Shown: in pieces, positions 37,890 to 49,400 of the stretch
Layout of the letters: each line of letters opens with the position of its first letter
Numbering within the stretch: the first letter of the stretch is position 1
NCBI GenBank assembly: GCA_013399305.1
Contig: VXAI01000013.1
Location: 5,456,846 to 5,520,845, forward strand
Origin: Rostratula benghalensis
Lineage: Eukaryota; Chordata; Aves; Charadriiformes; Rostratulidae
Length of the DNA: 64,000 nucleotides
Reading direction: 5' to 3'
Program-made: the position numbers and the translations under genes
Notes under the pieces: model-generated
What the model was told of the DNA's origin: nothing
Databases searched by the model: none
The model's input: only the letters and a program-made list of their open reading frames with translations

Positions 37890-39380
37890 CTGTACCCAAA
37901 ATCAGCATCAAGAGAGGAAAAACTTATGTGTGAGAGTTGTCATAGCTGTTTTAACGCAGCCTGTGAAAAATGATAAGGCACCTTTGAATAGGAATCAGAG
38001 AGAAATTTCCAGGCAGTTGAGAGAAAGATGTTTTAACTCTTTTTGGATGTGAAATGCAGATTATGGTTCTGCTGTTAACTCTGAAAAGAATAAATTGTGC
38101 ATATCACTTCAGAATAAGATTGATCACTGGGTATCTTCAGGCTCAGCATTGTTTTATAGCTCTTGATCTGAATATGTGTAGTCATCACCCCTGACTTAAA
38201 ATATGAAGACTCATGATGGCTATAGGCATTACAATAATTCTTTCTTTAAACCAAGTCTCCTATTCTGAAAGAGGAGTTATGTCTGTCTTTCCTTAAGTGA
38301 GACAGCAGGCAAATGCTAGAATGTGCTTATATTCAATAGTTAAAAAGTTGAGTAATTAGTCCTGAAGGTCTGAGGAGATATGTAGATAAATAACAGGTGC
38401 TACAGGGACTGGAGTAACTCCAGGTGTCAAAGAATGAGACATTTCTTTTAGAAGAATTACACGAGCCCTGTCTTTGTTGTACAAGCCCAGACCTCATCCT
38501 TTGACAAAGTAATAATGACAGTGAGTGCTGGTGGCAGGGGAGCCTGCAAAACAGGTGTGTGTTCAGTAAGAAGTCCTCCTTATTGGTGTTAGTTTAGGGA
38601 GGGGAATAAAACTTTTTTTTAATGAAAGCTCTTAAAATGTATTGAGGTTAACAATATAGAAAATATTACTTACAAGAGAGTCTGCAAATACAATTTTTGG
38701 AGGTGGTCTTGATTTGCCGGCTAGCCTGAGTTAGAGTAGATGGAATGATGAGTTGATGCTGTTAAACTGTCAGAAAAGATTATGGTTAAACAGCAGTGTG
38801 GACATGTTAACAGCTTTCAGTAAAGACAACTCTAACGTTCCACACAACAGACTATGACAAAGGAGTTGATGTCTTGGAGAAAAAAAAATGTCTACTTTTC
38901 CTGTCAAAATAATGCTATAGCTAGCCTGATGACAGCCTGCGATACGGAATTTAATTTGTTACCTTCAGCACCACAAGCCTGACTCTTGCTACTTACGCTA
39001 AGGCAAAGTAGCTTCTTTTTTATCACCTTGTTCTCCTCATAGAGCAGGTAGCAGAAGGGTCTGATCCACTTGCTGCATGTTCAAATGCTATGGCTTTGTT
39101 TGAGGAAATGCTCAGGACTTCAATGTCAGGCATTCTCCTGTTTGGATATCAGTGTAGTAACAGAATAATATTTATATTAAGAATTTTTGAACCAATGGAG
39201 GTATTTAGCTCAGTCTTTGTTGGTTCTTCATAACATTCATTTATTCACCTTTAAAACATATTTCTAAAACATGCAAATCAGAGACCATGAAGCAGTTGTT
39301 ACTCTGGTTGAAATCAATTGGAGAGAGAAGACCATTGTACTTCAGAGATTTGGAATAAGTACAAAATACCTAAATTATTA

Positions 39381-39440
39381 TGGGGTGTTTTGGGTTTTTT
39401 TAGGTGTTTGTGGGTGGGCGTTTTGTTTTGGTTTTTTCTT
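39381..39440 (+). repeat. G/T-rich low-complexity tract
   Basis: GGGGTGTTTTGGG, a T run, GGTGTTTGTGGGTGGG and TTTTGTTTTGG follow one another. The tract runs directly into a pyrimidine-rich acceptor-like sequence. Confidence 0.75.
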
Positions 39441-39457
39441 ACTTTGTTCTGCAACAG

Positions 39458-39489
39458 AACTGAATTACACTGCATTACACTGAAAGAAG
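39458..39489 (+). other. CADPS2: candidate cryptic/poison microexon (32 nt)
   Basis: Upstream is TTTTTTCTTACTTTGTTCTG followed by CAACAG (AG at 39456-39457), a plausible acceptor with a CTTAC branch-like motif. Downstream is AAG then GTAAGTGG (donor at 39490), a near-ideal donor. Inclusion in phase 0 would give AAC then TGA, an immediate stop, and 32 nt also shifts the frame. Only the splice-site resemblance supports this. Confidence 0.25.
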
Positions 39490-42040
39490 GTAAGTGGGTC
39501 AGGAATATATAGAAGCTTTAAAATGGAGATCTGAAAAAGCCACAATGGCACTTTTTAAGATAATTTCTATAAAAATGTTCTTGGAGCACGTGAAGTAATT
39601 CACACATCTGTGTGACCCAAGTGATCCAACTGTTGCCTGTCAGAGGTCAGAGGGATGCCCTGGGCATGGCCCAGTAGTGAAATAAATACATTCATGAAGA
39701 AAACTGCAGTGGAGGCTGTTTAAACTTGAAATTCAGCACACATTTATCTAATTAATAGAGCTCCAGCAAGGGACTCATCACATTACAGCCTACAGAACTG
39801 TATTTATTCTGGACTACAGCAACATGTCAGGCTGCGTTTCGGAGAAACACTAAGGTTCTGGTGTTTGCATCTGGACTGGAACAGGACTGCTTAATCTAGA
39901 AATCCCCCTCGATTTGTTAGAATATCTATGCCAAATTTTAACACGTCCTTTGCAAGGCCCAGAAACCCACCTTCTTCCTTCCATGGAGATTGGTTTAAAA
40001 TATTTTCTGGAATAATAGCCAGGAACGATGTTCTAAAAAACGGGGATTTAAAACAGGCTTTTTTCCAGTGGTCATCTGTTCAGTTGAAGGGGGAATAATA
40101 GACCAAAACTCTGTGGGGATTTTACGTGCAGTTATTTACAGTTCTAGCATGAAGTCTGTGTTTTACACAGGAGCTGCTGGTGCTGCCTTCCCTTCTGTGA
40201 GGGATGGGATTGATAATCAAATGCATACTCTGCAACAGGGGCCTAATGAAGTTAAATGGCAAGAAGCAAGAAGTTGCCATAAGCAGAGAGGAATGTTTGT
40301 TTCTTCAAATTTGCATAACTAATTGACAGCTCTTTAGGAAAGCTGAAAGCTAGGTGCAGGAAAATCAACTCAGTAGAGCAGACAAAGGATTGTTACAGCA
40401 CGTGGGTAACAGACTTCAGCCACGTTAAAAACCTCTCCTTCAGAAGGGGAGATGGTCTGCTAGGAGGCCTTGGGAACAACTTTTCAGCTGCTTTTGTTGG
40501 TGTTGCTGCTCATTTCAAGCAGCGGCTGTGGTTCTGTGTCATGCTGCTGAACTGCTCTGACCTCAACCAGAGCAACAATAAATCTTACTGGTGGTTCTGG
40601 CTTCCTTCTCTGGGTGCTCCTGTTCTTCCTCTCCTGGGTCTCCATGCCATGTTGGATGGCTGTGCTTGCTGCTCACCTGCACAGGGCCCCAACAGGCAGA
40701 GTGCTGGCCCCAAGGGATGCTACTGGGTGGGCTGTGTGTTTTGTAGCTGGTCTGAGACCTCTGCCATGCACAAAGCACCCACTACTGCTCTGTGGGGCCC
40801 CTCTGTTTGCTAACAGCATCCTGAGACACCCTTTTGGAAAAGAAAGTGGTCAGGGCAGTGTTCGCTGTGCCATACTGATTAACAACAAGGGGAACCAAGG
40901 AAAAGATGTAAAAAAGCAAACAGCCCCGCCTGCAACAAATCAACCTCAAGCACCCCCAAACAAAAGTCAGTAATTATGTTAAAAAATGGCTTTAATCATA
41001 TATGTCTTCTGGCTGTGCACATATTTTTTTTAATAGCAATAATGGAAGCAACAGTCTGAAAGATAAGAAATACAGAAAGATTAGTTTCACAGACAAGAGA
41101 GAAGGCTTCTCATGCAGGCTGTTGATACAAATTTGAGAGTAGAAGAAACTTGAAACTTCTGTTTCAGGGAGGGGGAAAGTTATAATGGAAAAAATATATT
41201 TAGATAGCTTTGGTTAGAGATTTCATGTAGCTGGTTGTAAAATACCATCAGCTCTTTTACTGCTTCTTGCAATGCTTTTTTGTAAAGGATAGACTTCTAA
41301 AGGGAAGGAACTCTTTTGGGTCATGTAAAAATAGGATTTGAAGAGTAGAATTTCCATAGCAGCACGCTGAGGCTTGTCCTGCCTGTTTAGCTGGCCCAGT
41401 GCCTTGTGCTTGGAAGCATTTCAGTATGTTCTTGAGGAAAATGTTGCGAGGAGGAGGAGACTTGTTAAGAACTAGCAAGAGTTTCAGCAGTCAGAGAGCT
41501 GTATAAAAAAGACGGGCATCACCTAAGCCAGAAAAGAAGTAGGTTGCTGGTACCTAAAATTAGAAAAAGATTGTACCAGATTTTTTTAAGTAAACCATAG
41601 GAGAAAGTAATCAGTTCAGGATAATTCATTGTTTGTAAATGAAGTAATAATGTCATATCTTAGAACAAATAGGAAAACCATTTGTAAAAATCAGTTACTA
41701 AATAGTAAAGAGCAATCTAAAATGTTCGTTAAGCAGAACACCTTAATTAAAAGCTGAAAATAATTTCCAATAAGTTCAGCCATAAAATCCAAGCGAGCAG
41801 TTGTACTGCAGGAGTGTTCCCTGTAGTCAGTGGGAGGGGACAGACATCTTCAGGTAGGTGCAGCAGGGACCAAACTATGGTCTGTAGAGACCAAGTGGTA
41901 CCTCTACAGAGGTAAGACCACTCAAGGAAGCAAGCAAACCCGTAATTACTCTGTATGACTTCAGTTGCTGTCTACTAGTACATTTGTTCCATCTCCAGAA
42001 AAGGACATAACAGAACTGAAAGAGCCATAGGAAAGGACAT

Positions 42041-42100
42041 CATGTATATACACATATATGTATATATATTCACGTGTATATATTTTATATTCATATATAA
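42041..42100. repeat. TA/TATG-rich microsatellite
   Basis: Imperfect TA and TATACA units (CATGTATATACACATATATG, TATATATATTCACG, TGTATATATTTTATATTCAT) cover about 60 bp. Confidence 0.85.
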
Positions 42101-45100
42101 ACCAGCTTGCAGATAATAAGGTCTCTTCAGCAAGGCTGCTGGAGTAAATGCAACTATGCTTGCAGTTCCTGAAGTGCAGCAAAATTCCAGAAGCTTAAGA
42201 AACTGGTAAGATTCACTGTTTAGGAAGGGGAAAATGGATGTAGAAAATTGAGCTGTTTAATGAAAGCTGATTACCCACAAACTATGATTACAAATATGGT
42301 GGGTGAAAGCAACCATATCCAGGAGGAGGGAAAGCCTGCAATTAAACTAAGAATGGGTATAAAACAGCTGGAACTGGTAACAATCAGCACAACTGAGAAT
42401 ATATGAAGCGTAGGAGATGGAGAAGTATCCATTGAAGGCGAGGGGGTGTGGGGAGGGGGAAGAGAAAAGCTATAGTTACCAAGGCAAAGATGCATGTTCC
42501 CAGCCTTTGATTTAACACTTCACATGGCTCATAAAAGAAAAAAACACAAGTGCTACAAATTAAAATGCCAAAGGTGTTCCTCAGCATTTCATGTAACTAG
42601 TACCTGTAGCTACTATTAAACCAGTTATAGTCTAGCAAAAAGAGACACAGCTCGTAGCTATTTTTCTTGTTAGCACAATAAAAAAATTAATGTGGGAGTA
42701 AATAAAATGACAGTAATTAACTCTTTGGCTCTCGGGTAGACTACCATAAGAGCTGGTTGATTGAAGCCTTTAAGATCAGAATAGGTGCCTCCTTTGATAT
42801 GTTAGCTCGCTCAAGGGAAACCTGGCTTGCATGTATCAGACTCAACGTATGGTAACTGAATAAGATTCCTTGCTCACAAGGTCAGATATTTGTTTTCTAA
42901 CGATGAGAACAAGACCGTGTCAAGCTTGCAAGCAGTTTCTGACTTTAGGATGTATAATAACAACAGCTCCTCCAGAGCTTTTATCTGTTTCTCTGTGTAC
43001 TCTGTTGGCATTTAATCTTCTTTGAAGCTTCTCTCCAGCAATTTGTTCATGCTCTTGTTTATGTTTTTAGATTAATCAATTCACTGGTTAAAACAGTTTA
43101 ACATGCCTTGGAGGAAGAAGAAGAATACAGACTGCTGCCTCCCAGGGGGATGTTGTAATATCATTAGATTGGAGAGCCACCTTCCCATGTCTCAGCTGTA
43201 GTAGGAAGATGGGGAAGGTTCCTAGGCTTAGGACAATCAGTCTCCTCATAGATGGAGAATTAATTATTGTATGAAATAGGAAATGTATTTTTCATTCTTC
43301 CAACCCCTATCAGGTCTCATCATGGATTAAGGGGTTTCTCATCTGTGTTTGGGAGAAATTATTTGACCATTTCTCTCTGGGACTGTGAGGCAAGTTAGGT
43401 CCTCCAGCTTGATACTTGACATTGAGCTCTGAAAAGGAATATGATTTTTAAATATGATCCTTTTTCTCTGTGTTTAGATATCTGTGCACTGCATAATGTA
43501 ATGCCAAACCTCCTGGTACACTGATTTAGTGTATAGAGGCCCTAGGTCAGGGCTCTCCACTGCATGGTAAATTCCCACCGTCATAGCATCAGGGTCTTTC
43601 TGAGATCTCTCGCTGAGTTCCCCCAGCTCCTTGCAGTATAGAGTGCATCTGTGGTTTCTTATGCCTGTTTGCTACAATTACTTGATGATAAATAAATGGG
43701 ACAGATTGAAATTAGATTTTTATTATGTATGTGTATGTACAGTGGTTTGAGGATTCAGCTTTTTTGAAAACTGCCTACAGAAGTATTTTTCTCCCCCCAT
43801 CTTCCCTTCCCTGCTGCACAGCCATGCTGTGAGCTGGACCCATCTGAAAACAAAGTCATGGGCAGAGAGATGAAACAGGTTGTTTCAAATATTATCTGGT
43901 TTTGTGTTATTTTATTAATTTTCATCTGGATCTGTTCCATGATTTATGTGACCTGAGTCAGCTGAAAGACAACCATTGAACACACTCGATGAGGGATTTG
44001 GGCAAGAAGTATCAGCTGCTTTTTGTTGGCTGAGAATCTCAGATTGCTTTAAACATTTCTACTCAAGACTCCTTCTGGTTCCTAACATTTTAATCATATG
44101 TGGGGAAAATTGAATGGGAATATTATTGGCCTTGTTAGATGCCATTATTTAAGAGACAGAGAGTGTGTTCATGTACATGCATACAATAATTGATCACTAA
44201 AAGAACTCTTAGTTTAACATTATTTTGGAAAATAATTGGACAAGAATTCCAGCGCTGCTTCACCTTTTTTTCAGTGTTGTGTAACAGAGGTCCTAAAACT
44301 TTGTCCACTCAGGGATAGAAAATTTCTTTTTTTTAATAAAAGGCAAATCCCACTACCCACACACACTTTTTCACTTTTAGATATGGATAACCATGAGCCT
44401 GTTCTGACATGTGAAAGAGCTTTAGTAATATGTGCTCCATGTACTGCGTACCTCGTTATTTTTACAGATACAAAGTGAACCCGATTAAACACCTGCAGGG
44501 ATGGAAAAAGCAAAAGTGAGGGGAGAAGCCACCTCTGTGTGCTTGGGGTACAGATCTAAGTATGTTTCTTTCCCACTCTTATTTGCACAGATTTAAAAAA
44601 AAGTAACTTTTTTCTGCAATGTTCCCAGAGTTTCCAACTAGATAGAATGAGAAAAACTGAGTTAATGTCCTCTGATCCTAATTGAAATACCAGAAGTTGT
44701 CATCTAAAAAGATGACAAAGTCAATAACTCAGTTCCATTGGGTTTTAGATTGATGACATTGATTTCTTCTCTACGGCTGCGGTGGAATCAGAAATTCATA
44801 TTGCTAATATAGCATTTAGACTAAAGTCTGTTCAGTATAATGGATTATTTTGAATTATTTTTGAACTGAATCCTTTGGTTGCTTTTCCTCTGAATAATGC
44901 TGCAGAATGGAAGCCCAGCCTCAGGTTTACTCTAAAAAACAAAAAAACCACTAGATGAAACAGCAAATATGAGCATAATATCTACAAACTTCCAGCAAAT
45001 TAGGGTTAACTAAGCTACTTCTGAACTGGAACTGTGCAATATTTGGCAGCACCTAACAAAACCACCTTTCTTCTCTCATTATGACTTGCTCACCATGTAG

Positions 45101-45948
45101 CGCAATAAGCATAATGTTCATAAATGGGCTCTGTTCATAAACAGTGTTTTTGATGAATAAAACAGTGTTATGGAGGACGCATCTGGTGTCTTTGTTCAGT
45201 TTCGTGGTTACATCTGAGTGTGTCTGGGCAGGCAAGAGACAGGAACCCTGCTGTGTTTCTGTGGCTGCTGCGTGCCAGGTCAGGGGAGACCTCTAATGAG
45301 GGGAGGCTCCATCCTCCGGGATGGCAGATCTCTCAGGGATATTCCAGGAGGCAGCAGACCCAGCCTAGCAGACAATAAAGAGGAAGATTACTTTCCTGGA
45401 GATCAGGAGGCCATTGAAAGTTTCTAGACTATGAAACAAATCTGTGGGAAAAGAGGTCTACGCTGAAGGACGGCTAGATGGAAGATTAAGTTTTAAGTTC
45501 AAAGACTAGACTGTTTTACTTGAGTTACCCAGTCCATATGAGTTCTCAGTATTCCAAGTTTCCTTTCCCTAAATTATTATTTAATTTTTTTAAAAAACAA
45601 AATATAGCATTAGAATTTGGAAGCTTTGATATTTTCTGATGTGCTAGATTTAAACTGGAGGTGGGACAAAGTTGGTGTAAAGTCATATCTCAAATGACAT
45701 GGGTAAAGACAGCTGTTATAAAAGTAGTACTTTGCTGCTTTTATAACAGGAAAGAATTGATGGAAAACTGTCATGAATCTTTACTCATATTAAAGCCAAG
45801 ATCTGATCAAACTTCAGGATAAATCTGTTTCTCTTGCAGATGTTAGGACGTAACTGCCTTTGAAGTTTTGATTTAGTGTTTATTCAAACCTAGCAGTGGC
45901 TGCTCAGCTGGATGTTGTTTTATTTTGGTGTCAGTTGTTCTTTGTATC

Positions 45949-46448
45949 TGTTGTGGTTTAACCTCTGCTGGCAACTAGGACCAAGCAGCCATTCCTTCAC
46001 TCCCCCTCTGCCCCCAAAGTAGGGCAGGAAGAAGAAGGAGGGGAAAAAAAATGTGGGTTGAGATAAAGACAATTTAATAGAACAGTAAAAAAAGAGGGAA
46101 AAAATTGTAAAAGAATATACAAAGTGAGGTGGTACAATACAGTTGCTCAACACCTGATAATCGGTTGCCCAGCCCATCCCGAGCAGCAATTCTGGATTCC
46201 TGTCCCACAGCCAACCCCCATTTATATACTGAGCATGATGCCTGTGCTATGGAACGTTCCTTTGGCCACCTTGTCCTGTCTGTGCTCCCTCTCAGCTTTA
46301 TGGGAAGCTGAAAAGTCCTTGATTTAATATAAACGTTACTTAGCAACAATTAAAACAATATGTGTTATCAACATTATTCTCTTACTAAACTCAAAGGTCA
46401 GCAGCTCCTAGGAAGAAAATTAACTCTATCCCAGCTGAAACCAGAACA
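45949..46448 (-). mobile_element. solo LTR of an avian endogenous retrovirus, antisense to CADPS2
   Basis: A 500-bp block reads on the - strand from TGTTCTGGTTTCAGCTGGGA to GGTTAAACCACAACA, so the termini are TGTT...AACA. These ends and the TAGAGTTAATTTTCTTCC segment match a common bird LTR that I recall. On the - strand there is a TATA box (TATATAAATGG, near 46221-46226) and an ATTAAA poly(A) signal (46073-46078) about 150 bp downstream, as expected for an LTR. No internal retroviral genes are attached, so it is a solo LTR. The flanking pentamers GTATC and GCACC agree at 3 of 5 positions, so a decayed target-site duplication is possible. Confidence 0.85.
46221..46226 (-). promoter_or_regulatory. 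TATA box of the antisense solo LTR
   Basis: TATATAAA on the - strand within the LTR, upstream of its ATTAAA signal. If the LTR is still active it would start transcripts antisense to CADPS2. Confidence 0.45.
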
Positions 46449-49400
46449 GCACCTCGAAAGACGAAAGGCTGAGAGTGACAGTGAAGTTTTCATCCTTTTT
46501 GACAATGTGTTTATGAGCTGCCTCTCTGCTCGTTTCACTGCCAGTCTCTTCCTTGATGGCATTGCAGCTTTAATTACCTCCTGATTACAAGAGTGATACT
46601 GCACCTTGCTCTGTGCCTGGAAGCTCCAAGACTTTTGGTATAATTTAATGCAGACAGATTCCAAATGCAACCTGCCAAAACATATATTATCTTGGAATTT
46701 AAAGATATTGAAGTTGGCTCTGTCAGTGTGTGAAGAAGTACCTGCCAAAACCCATGGGATGTGCTGAGCCAGGAGAAGAAGGGCAGCTCCAGGTAACGCG
46801 GAGGCAGCTTTCTTGTGTTTGCTGTAACTTGCGTGTGGTGGTGTAGATACCTGTGTCTTCCTAGTTGTGGCTGCTCCACTGGCATATCTGGGATGTGGGC
46901 AGCGTATTACAATGTGCTGGCCTTTGTAGTTTGTATCTAATGATCTTGTAAAAACATCTTCCTCCTTGAGCTGGTAAGAGAGAGTTTGGTTTTTTGGTTT
47001 TTTTCTTGTTGAGCAGCTATGTCCTTTGTGGCAAGTATTAGACTTACCTTCTAGTAGGCTGCCTGCTGTTACAGTTTTGTTCCTTCTCTTAATTTTTATT
47101 CCTTACCTGTTCAAATTCACCAGCCTTTTGCCAGTTTCATGATTTATGGGCTCAATTCTTAGCATCAGGGTGAGATAATCTGAATAGCTTCACTGAGTAG
47201 AAGCATTAATTCTGCAACACCAACCATATAAATTCTAAATACATGGCTTACTACTTTTTTACTCACTGATATTTTTTTTTTTCATTACTTAAATAGTGAT
47301 TAAGATATATAAGCAAATTCCACAGTAAATTAATCTGTTTGAAATATAAATGTCTTGGAAAGTATGATCATTTGTAGAAGTGGCCACGATAAGGAGGCTG
47401 TTTCTGGCTGTCATAGAACTTATGATTAAAATAAAAAACCTTGAGGGATTATTCTAGGCTTTTCAGAGCATCAAATTAGAAAAATCTGTGTTTGAAGATG
47501 GCAGAAGGCTCTTGGTATGAGTAATGTGTTTCAGAAGTTGGCAGACAAGTAGTGCAAATGTTTCCAAATAGCCTGACACAGAATTGAGTTACCTTTTTTA
47601 TAAAAACTACTTAGATCAGTGCAAGTCTGCTTCTTAGATAAGTGGGAAATACGTTTTCAGAATAGTCTAGAAGAAGCTGTAATAAAAATGAAAAATCTTA
47701 TACATTAGTGGAATTATGACTAGAAATTGAGTGGGATAACAAAACAAGAACTAAAATGAGAAGAATTTGCAATTAGACTTTGGTTTTGCAGTGCTTAGAA
47801 TTTAGCCTTAGAGGTGACAAGAGATGCGTGATTGTCTTTGTGAATTAAAAATGCATTAGGATGTTGACTAATGGGCTAGTCACAATAGCCACATAATAAC
47901 TTAAACCTTATCTTGGTGTAAGTAGCACTGTTTTTACAGCAGGAGGGTAATGTTAGTTTGTTTCTTACATTTGACTTGTATACCGTCTGCATTTCTTGCC
48001 AAAGGCCTTGATTGGCTTAGCTTAAAAATATTTCGGAGTATCTGTATAGTTACTATTGGCATTTAAAAGAAAAAACTGAAACAATAAGGATATCTTTCAG
48101 TATCTTTCTAGTTTACTGAAACTAGTGCCCATAATTTGAGAAAAAAGAAAGAGTTGAAGTATTGTCACTGCAAATTTGAAACTGGACTAGGAGCTAACTG
48201 GAAAAGGAAAGCTTTTCAACATTATGGTGGTCGTGGTTTTCCTTTCTTTTTCTACCCTCAGTTCTCTATCCTGTGCTCATTGCTGGGAACGGTGACATCA
48301 AAAGATTCTGGGCTTGGGTGTTTTGGGGAGGTTAGAGGAGGGTGCTCAATTATAAGAGCTCTATGAAGCTTCTTAATTTTTGTCATGTTTCTATGTGTAA
48401 TTGTCCAACAAACCTGTCCACAGAATCTTGGAATACACTGGACTGGTAACTAGGTTTTATCCCTTGGTAAACTACCAAATTTACCTCAAAGAAAGAGGAT
48501 CCACTTACTTCAGACTACCCCACTAAATGCAAGTGAACTTTAATAGGTTGTTATTGCTATTATCAGCGTCTCCCTCCAGAAGCACAGAAAAGGGAAGGCA
48601 TCCGGGTGGAAATGCTGATGGAGGAGGACAAAGCCACATGGACAATGTCTTGGCTCCTTGCCCCAACAACAGATTTTCTTACCTCAGCTGTAGCATCCTT
48701 TTGGACTTTATGCAGTATCTGAACAGTATGGACACCACAGGGGTGGCAGGAGCTCAGTAGGTAGCAATTGCTGCTGTAAAAAGTGAAGGCAGCAACTGGC
48801 CACTGTGACTGCAGGGAAGTCACTGTTTGCTTTTGTTTGCTCAGTTACATCCTTGACATAGAATATGCTGCTAGCAAGGTAAAATATCTGATGACTGTAT
48901 AAAATAAATAAGAAATTGAAGGTGTTTCTGACTTGGGATGATACATTGAAAAGTAATCTGTAGAATGGTCTAGAGTATACTGTAATAGAGTGAATTAATA
49001 TTTTCAAACCCTTAAGTACTCTAAAGAGGAGCAAACTATGACTAAGAAGCCTCAAAGTTACCATTAAAGCTATTTGGACTTTGACATATAGTTGGAATGC
49101 ATAAAAATAGTCTAATTTATAAAAGTTTGCACTTTGCATGCTAAAATCTAGAGGGATTAAACTGCAGACCAAATGCTCATTAATCTTCCCATTGAAGCTT
49201 TACTGTCTGAAGTGTAGCCAGCTGGGTGATTATTAAATCTAAAGAAGGGTTTAAGATTCAGAATGCATTTTGAAGCTTTTGTGTGTATTATAACTTTTCT
49301 ACCAACACCATGAATTGATCACCCTTGTGAAAAATCAATCAAGGAAAATGTATTGTTGTTTTTTGACACAAAAAGATTATATTTTACAATGGGGGAATAG

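Larger units (their letters stand above)
36090..45948 (+). other. CADPS2: middle of the 38-kb intron, mostly unique
   Basis: Holds a 5S-rRNA-like 17-mer (37749-37765), a 21-bp-period duplication (37851-37889), a candidate cryptic exon (39458-39489) preceded by a G/T tract (39381-39440), a GC-richer segment (about 40490-40950) with a 119-codon open frame of unknown meaning, and a TA-rich microsatellite (42041-42100). The remainder shows nothing I can name. Confidence 0.5.

Noticed and set aside
46398..46885. Open frames of 116 and 103 codons on the - strand
   Set aside because: The first is partly LTR sequence. The rest has no recognisable protein feature.
48708..49172. 154-codon hydrophobic open frame on the - strand
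   Set aside because: The composition (Leu, Ser, Phe, Tyr) follows from T-rich sequence read in this frame. There is no family motif, no initiation context and no splice structure.
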